NCBI RefSeq assembly: GCF_000375425.1
Contig: NZ_AQXG01000006.1
Location: forward strand, 115,076 to 179,075
DNA length: 64,000 bases
From: Gracilimonas tropica DSM 19535
GTDB taxonomy: Bacteria > Bacteroidota > Rhodothermia > Balneolales > Balneolaceae
Direction of reading: 5' to 3'
The notes under the pieces are model-generated. The model ran no database searches. It worked only from the letters and a program-made list of their open reading frames with translations, and was not told where the DNA came from. The translations under genes and the position numbers were made by a program. This document shows positions 60,838 to 64,000 of this stretch, one piece after another (the stretch's first letter is position 1; every line of letters begins with the position of its first letter).

Positions 60838-60853
60838 TGATACTAAAGTATCA
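60838..60853. promoter_or_regulatory. Operator palindrome of the Phd-ParE operon
   Basis: TGATACTAAAGTATCA has perfect 7-bp arms separated by 2 bp and touches the antitoxin start. Autorepression through such sites is standard for Phd systems. Confidence 0.7.
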
Positions 60854-60890
60854 TTTTCAAGAGAGATTGGCAAGAACTACTGTAAAATTG

Positions 60891-60981
60891 GTATAACGAC
60901 CCAGCGTTTAAACGGCGCGGATAAGTCTTTGAATATAAGCGACTAAACGCAAACGCGTCCACTTAATTTGCTTTGTTATAC
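60891..60981 (-). repeat. attC-like site C
   Basis: Outer heptamers GTATAAC and GTTATAC are perfectly inverted. Inner AGCGTTTAAACGGCGCGG and ACGCAAACGCGTCCACTTAA are partially paired. The whole is 91 nt. The stop of the next cassette gene lies 5 nt from the high end. Confidence 0.8.
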
Positions 60982-60986
60982 TGCTG

Positions 60987-61283
60987 CTAATTTGACTGTG
61001 ACTTATGATGTTTTTGAACCTTCATGTAAACAAATTCAGAACGAGCTTTCGAATCCAAAGGTATTTTTTTCTTCTGAGCCCATTGAACCAACTCATCTAA
61101 ATCTATTTCAATCTTATACACTTTAAATCCGAGATCATTGAAGTTTTTGAGTGCTCTTTCTGCAGCATTTTTCCAATCCTGATAGGTTTCATCAAAAGCA
61201 TGACTGTCAGAACTAATCTGTTTAGCCTTTTCCCATTGTTTAGGCTTCCACCAAAGAATTCCAGTAACGTTTGTTTCTGCCAT
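60987..61283 (-). CDS. Cassette-borne protein of unknown function
   Basis: 98 residues, soluble. WWKPKQWEKAKQISSDSHAF and LGFKVYKIEIDLDELVQWAQ are the visible features. It fills a cassette by itself, with 5 nt from its stop to attC-like site C. No family is recognised. Confidence 0.75.
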   Translation of the reverse strand: MAETNVTGILWWKPKQWEKAKQISSDSHAFDETYQDWKNAAERALKNFNDLGFKVYKIEIDLDELVQWAQKKKIPLDSKARSEFVYMKVQKHHKSQSN

Positions 61284-61307
61284 TACAGTTTGAAATATTG
61301 ATTAGCA

Positions 61308-61453
61308 GTATAACGGCCCAGCGTTTAAACGGCGCGGGGATTATGATTTTCTTTTGAAGTAGCGAAATTAATTCCTAGCAATCAAGTTTCCTTCGAACTC
61401 CGTCCTGCCTGTCCCGAGCATTCGGGGCGTTCGATTTAAAACGCATGTTAGCC
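61308..61453 (-). repeat. attC-like site D
   Basis: GTATAACGGCCCAGCGTTTA at the low end and TTTAAAACGCATGTTAGCC at the high end, 146 nt in all. The inner CGGCGCGGGG pairs with CCCGAGCATTCGGGGCG. The inner variable part is closely similar to site G. Confidence 0.78.
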
Positions 61454-61462
61454 ATATTTTTG

Positions 61463-62296
61463 TCAGTAGTTCTCTATTTCGTGTATCCAAGATTCTAATG
61501 TATCAACAAGTTGAGCTTTCAAGGACGCATCAAACGTAGAATTAATGTTTATACTGTCTGTAGACCTTGTTTCTAACGCTCTTATAGCTGATTTATATCC
61601 AGGAATTCTATTTTTAAGAAAAGATTTAAATTCATGGTTAGCTACTTTGAAAGTTTCTCCGGACCACGAGTAAATCGTGGCAAAGGAAGGGTTTTTATCA
61701 AGCCCTACATTTGGTAGTAAATCATCATCTATACTTACGTGGTTTAAAATAACTTCACACTGTCCATTCGAATCAATGTCTTCGACGAATATCAAATTAG
61801 TAGTATTGCTATGAAAGGAAGCCAATGTATCATTAGAAGCCTGCGAGTAAATAATAAGTTGCTCTTCGAATTCAGAACGAAGCTTGATAAGAATTTCCTG
61901 ATCCTCTTGCGAGGTAATATTTCCAACAGCTACTTTATCTGGAAAAGAATCAAGAAACGGGCCAGTTGTATCTCTGATAGCTATTTTACTCTTAGTATCT
62001 GCCAGAAGTAAATAATTATAGCCTTCTGATTTTGGATATTTTGATATATGAATTATGTATTCATCAGGACCAACTCTATAAAATGGATAGATATTAAACT
62101 CTCCATCTTTCTGATTTTTTTCATCCCAATACCAAGTAACTTTTTTTGCTTGTTCTTTTTCAAGATGATCAAAAAGATTATCGGGCAGTGTTTGATGTAA
62201 TCCCTGAAACTTTGCAAAGCTTACATCCCCACATTGAGCAAAGGTTAAACTAAAATTCAAAACAGAGAGTAGAATTATAAGAAGCGCTGTTTTCAT
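61463..62296 (-). CDS. Cassette-borne secreted protein
   Basis: 277 residues from ATG at 62294-62296; an earlier in-frame Met would fall in the attC site. The signal peptide MKTALLIILLSVLNFSLTFA ends before QCGD. The mature part is unrecognised, acidic and beta/alpha mixed. It occupies the cassette between sites D and E. Confidence 0.78.
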   Translation of the reverse strand: MKTALLIILLSVLNFSLTFAQCGDVSFAKFQGLHQTLPDNLFDHLEKEQAKKVTWYWDEKNQKDGEFNIYPFYRVGPDEYIIHISKYPKSEGYNYLLLADTKSKIAIRDTTGPFLDSFPDKVAVGNITSQEDQEILIKLRSEFEEQLIIYSQASNDTLASFHSNTTNLIFVEDIDSNGQCEVILNHVSIDDDLLPNVGLDKNPSFATIYSWSGETFKVANHEFKSFLKNRIPGYKSAIRALETRSTDSININSTFDASLKAQLVDTLESWIHEIENY

Positions 62297-62304
62297 TTTA
62301 ATGT

Positions 62305-62432
62305 GGCTAACGACATTGCGCATAAGGTGCAAGCACCAACTTGTTGAAATTGTTTACAAATGAAAGGTTAACCATAAAAAGGAAAGCGGGCAAGATCAGG
62401 CGAGGCCTGTCCGCTTAATGCGCTGGTTAGCC
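62305..62432 (-). repeat. attC-like site E
   Basis: Outer heptamers GGCTAAC and GTTAGCC are perfectly inverted. Inner CGACATTGCGCATAAGG and TTAATGCGCTG pair partly. Total 128 nt. The Doc stop lies 6 nt from the high end. Confidence 0.8.
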
Positions 62433-62438
62433 GTATTT

Positions 62439-62831
62439 CTATTTTTCTATAGCTTTCTCTTTCAGATGTTTAGCAAGATCTTCTTTGGAAAGATCTTTTG
62501 ACAAAAAGTCCAAGACCAAGTCCGCAAGTTCTAAATCATATGATTCTTCAACTTCATATCCATTGAGATACAAAAAGGTCAGAGCGGAGGCCAACGCCGT
62601 ACGCTTATTTCCATCGACGAATGGATGCCGGATTGTTAAACAGATGATGTAGCTGGCAGCCATTTCAAATAAATCATTCAAGTACTCACCATCGAAACTC
62701 GCCTTTGGAGCCTCAGCACAAGCTTGGACGTCTTGTTCTTCTCGAATGCCTGGAGCGCCGCCTGCTTTTTGAATCTCTTGCTCATGGATGAATAAAATGT
62801 CTTCCGTAGTTACAAAGGAAGGCTCTTTCAT
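62439..62831 (-). CDS. doc: Doc/Fic-family toxin
   Basis: 130 residues. The Fic motif reads IRHPFVDGNKRTA, as in Doc kinase-type toxins that phosphorylate EF-Tu. EDILFIHEQEIQKAGG and the C-terminal LSKEDLAKHL complete the fold. It shares a cassette with the AbrB-type antitoxin upstream. A decayed copy lies at 19517-19765. Confidence 0.93.
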   Translation of the reverse strand: MKEPSFVTTEDILFIHEQEIQKAGGAPGIREEQDVQACAEAPKASFDGEYLNDLFEMAASYIICLTIRHPFVDGNKRTALASALTFLYLNGYEVEESYDLELADLVLDFLSKDLSKEDLAKHLKEKAIEK

Positions 62832-63037
62832 TATTCACCCAGTTTATCTAACGATTTTCGATGCTTTTTGCTGACTTCCTGATAAGCAGATTTTGCATCA
62901 ACTTTTTTAATCAAAAGTCCTTCATCTTGTGGGATAATTTCTACTTGGTCGTCATCTTCAACTTTCAAAAGTCTGAGTAAGGCTTTTTCCAGCAAAACAC
63001 CACGACTGTTGCCAATTTTTTGAAGTTTCTTAATCAT
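62831..63037 (-). CDS. AbrB/MazE-type antitoxin
   Basis: 68 residues with the SpoVT-AbrB beta-hairpin MIKKLQKIGNSRGVLLEKAL and EDDDQVEIIPQDEGLLIKK. It is the partner of Doc; the end of its coding region overlaps the toxin start by 1 nt. An imperfect nested palindrome (63040-63085) upstream is the likely operator. Confidence 0.88.
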   Translation of the reverse strand: MIKKLQKIGNSRGVLLEKALLRLLKVEDDDQVEIIPQDEGLLIKKVDAKSAYQEVSKKHRKSLDKLGE

Positions 63038-63039
63038 AA

Positions 63040-63085
63040 TCGTATCGTTTTATGTTCTTACAAAGTTATTAACATAAGAATACGA
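63040..63085. promoter_or_regulatory. Probable operator of the AbrB-Doc operon
   Basis: TCGTAT...TTATGTT and AACATAA...ATACGA are nested inverted arms around a 14-nt centre, just upstream of the antitoxin ATG at 63037. Confidence 0.5.
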
Positions 63086-63127
63086 AATTAAAAGCAAAAA
63101 AGTATAGCAGAAGGGAAGATTTAATAC

Positions 63128-63260
63128 GCCTAACGGCCCCGCGCGTAACCGGCGTGCAGGCCAACGTTATTTATTTATTTATAAATGTACTACAGTAATT
63201 GATGATTTAAAACCTGGCAGCTGACGGCGAGGCACGTCCGCGTTGACGCGCTTGTTAGCT
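63128..63260 (-). repeat. attC-like site F
   Basis: GCCTAACGGCCCCGCGCGTA at the low end and TCCGCGTTGACGCGCTTGTT, AGCT at the high end, 133 nt in all. The next cassette gene stops 7 nt from the high end. Confidence 0.78.
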
Positions 63261-63267
63261 GTAAACT

Positions 63268-63741
63268 TCAAGTTTTGTGCTGGGAAACTTTTACAACTTT
63301 GCCATTTTCAAAAAATATTAAAAGAACGCTTGGATCTATATTTGCAATGCCAGGAACAAATCCAAGCATGTAAGCCCAATTATCTTTTTCCATGTCATTA
63401 CTTGGACCTAACATCTTTTCAACTTCTTTTTTTGTTTTCCCAATAAGTAGTTCACTTTCAATAATATCTTCACTCATCTCATATCTTTCGGAAGGTTCAT
63501 CCATCCACTCTTGTTGGTCAAATTCTTTGCTTGGATAATAACTGATAAGGAATATGAAGGATAAGACTAAACCAACATAAATAAGAGGAGTTATAATAAC
63601 TGTACCGATTGAAGATAAGAGTTGTCGGCTTTTGATTGAAAACTTTGTCTTTTTTAACAACCATCTAAAGAAGAAAAATACAGGAATAGCAATCAAAATA
63701 TTGATCACAAACACTTCAATTCCTATTCCAAATATCGACAT
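63268..63741 (-). CDS. Cassette-borne membrane protein with SmpA/BamE-like C-terminus
   Basis: 157 residues. Two membrane segments (about 9-27 and 45-68) are followed by a soluble domain with LLIGKTKKEVEKMLGPSNDM and VLLIFFENGKVVKV, resembling the SmpA/OmlA fold. It is alone in its cassette between attC-like sites F and G. Function unknown. Confidence 0.78.
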   Translation of the reverse strand: MSIFGIGIEVFVINILIAIPVFFFFRWLLKKTKFSIKSRQLLSSIGTVIITPLIYVGLVLSFIFLISYYPSKEFDQQEWMDEPSERYEMSEDIIESELLIGKTKKEVEKMLGPSNDMEKDNWAYMLGFVPGIANIDPSVLLIFFENGKVVKVSQHKT

Positions 63742-63764
63742 TGTTAATTTTACTTGAGTTTAAC

Positions 63765-63898
63765 AGCTAACGACCCAGCGTTTAAACGGCGCGGGGATTA
63801 TGATTTAGTTGAAGTAGCGAAATTAATTCCTGGCAATCAAGTTTCATCGCACCCCGTCCAGCCTGCCCCGAGCATTCGGGGCGTCCGATTTAAAACGC
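63765..63898 (-). repeat. attC-like site G, interrupted by an IS110-family element
   Basis: AGCTAACGACCCAGCGTTTA begins the site; it follows sites B and D closely through GGGGCGTCCGATTTAAAACGC, then stops at 63898 where the conserved GTTAGCY heptamer should come. The IS110-family element follows. Confidence 0.8.
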
Positions 63899-63916
63899 CT
63901 TGATCTTTCCAAAAAG

Positions 63917-63971
63917 GACGTCCTCCCGTAGATTAGTTATTCCCCAATAATCTAAACACAAGGAGGACGTC
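63917..63971 (+). promoter_or_regulatory. Hairpin that sequesters the transposase ribosome binding site
   Basis: GACGTCCTCC (63917-63926) is perfectly complementary to GGAGGACGTC (63962-63971), which contains the GGAGG SD just before the ATG at 63972. A second stem AGATTA/TAATCT lies inside. Read-through transcripts from outside would fold and block translation. Confidence 0.7.
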
Positions 63972-64000
63972 ATGACCTATTTAGGAATAGATCTTCATAC
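63972..64000 (+). CDS. IS110-family transposase, N-terminal start (cut by window edge)
   Basis: ATG at 63972 gives MTYLGIDLH, the N-terminal strand with the first acidic residue of the DEDD (RuvC-like) domain of IS110 transposases. Only nine complete codons are inside the window, so the call rests on these and on the inverted-repeat context. Confidence 0.65.

Larger units (their letters stand above)
63899..64000 (+). mobile_element. IS110-family element, left end (cut by window edge)
   Basis: The element starts at the broken attC site and carries the transposase at 63972. Its left end is 73 nt long with a strong hairpin. The right end lies beyond the window. Confidence 0.7.

Noticed and set aside
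59672-64000. Integron integrase or other tyrosine recombinase in the cassette region
   Set aside because: No frame in the window carries the R-H-R-Y recombinase motifs; an integrase would have to lie outside.

Overview
The window looks like a chromosome of a Bacteroidota-related marine or saline bacterium, probably of the Balneolota (Gracilimonas or Balneola type). This is inferred from a PorQ-like type IX secretion protein, a PpiD/SurA-type foldase, Bacteroidota-style promoters (TAnnTTTG), weak ribosome binding sites and overall gene content. No rRNA is present, so the genus cannot be fixed.

Positions 1 to about 18.6 kb hold ordinary host genes. These are an SGNH hydrolase (cut by the window edge), ribE and ribD, a periplasmic peptidyl-prolyl isomerase, the mlaEFD lipid transporter, porQ, aroC, a TPR protein, a LysM/RlpA protein, a CPBP protease, an ECF sigma factor, a histidine kinase, the clpX-clpP-tig protein quality control cluster, tRNA-Leu(UAG), cutA, cysH and an enoyl-CoA hydratase-like gene. 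The RNase P RNA gene rnpB follows (18761-19462). It is unusually long because P3 carries an insertion of about 230 nt and P12 is also extended.

From rnpB to the window end the DNA is accessory. I read it as a gene cassette array with integron-like attC sites that was interrupted by other elements. On the left are a Doc toxin pseudogene and the 3' remnant of an IS110-family transposase. A complete Mu-like transposable prophage then lies at 20120-59666 (39,547 bp), with a 5-bp target duplication TTATG on both sides, terminal TATAA...TTATA, and two clear inverted copies of the end motif TGGTTTGAGAAT at each end. To its right (59.7-63.9 kb) are six cassettes, each with one gene or one toxin-antitoxin pair on the minus strand, followed 5 to 10 nt after the stop codon by an attC-like imperfect palindrome. 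A seventh attC is cut by an IS110-family element whose transposase starts at 63972. No integron integrase is visible in the window.

The prophage runs right to left. A repressor and a Ner-like gene flank a 26-bp palindromic operator. Then come MuA, MuB, an early operon with a ParB-like protein and Gam, DnaA-like, Gp16 and Mor-like regulators, and several small genes. The DNA packaging and portal block (38.7-46.2 kb) is on the opposite strand from everything else. Re-inverting it would restore the Mu gene order. The protease/scaffold, decoration, major capsid, tail, tape measure and a 2320-residue hub/fibre gene follow. Cargo genes include a lipoprotein, a Dam-type methyltransferase, two nucleotidyltransferase-fold proteins and a minor head protein carrying a predicted nuclease-toxin domain.
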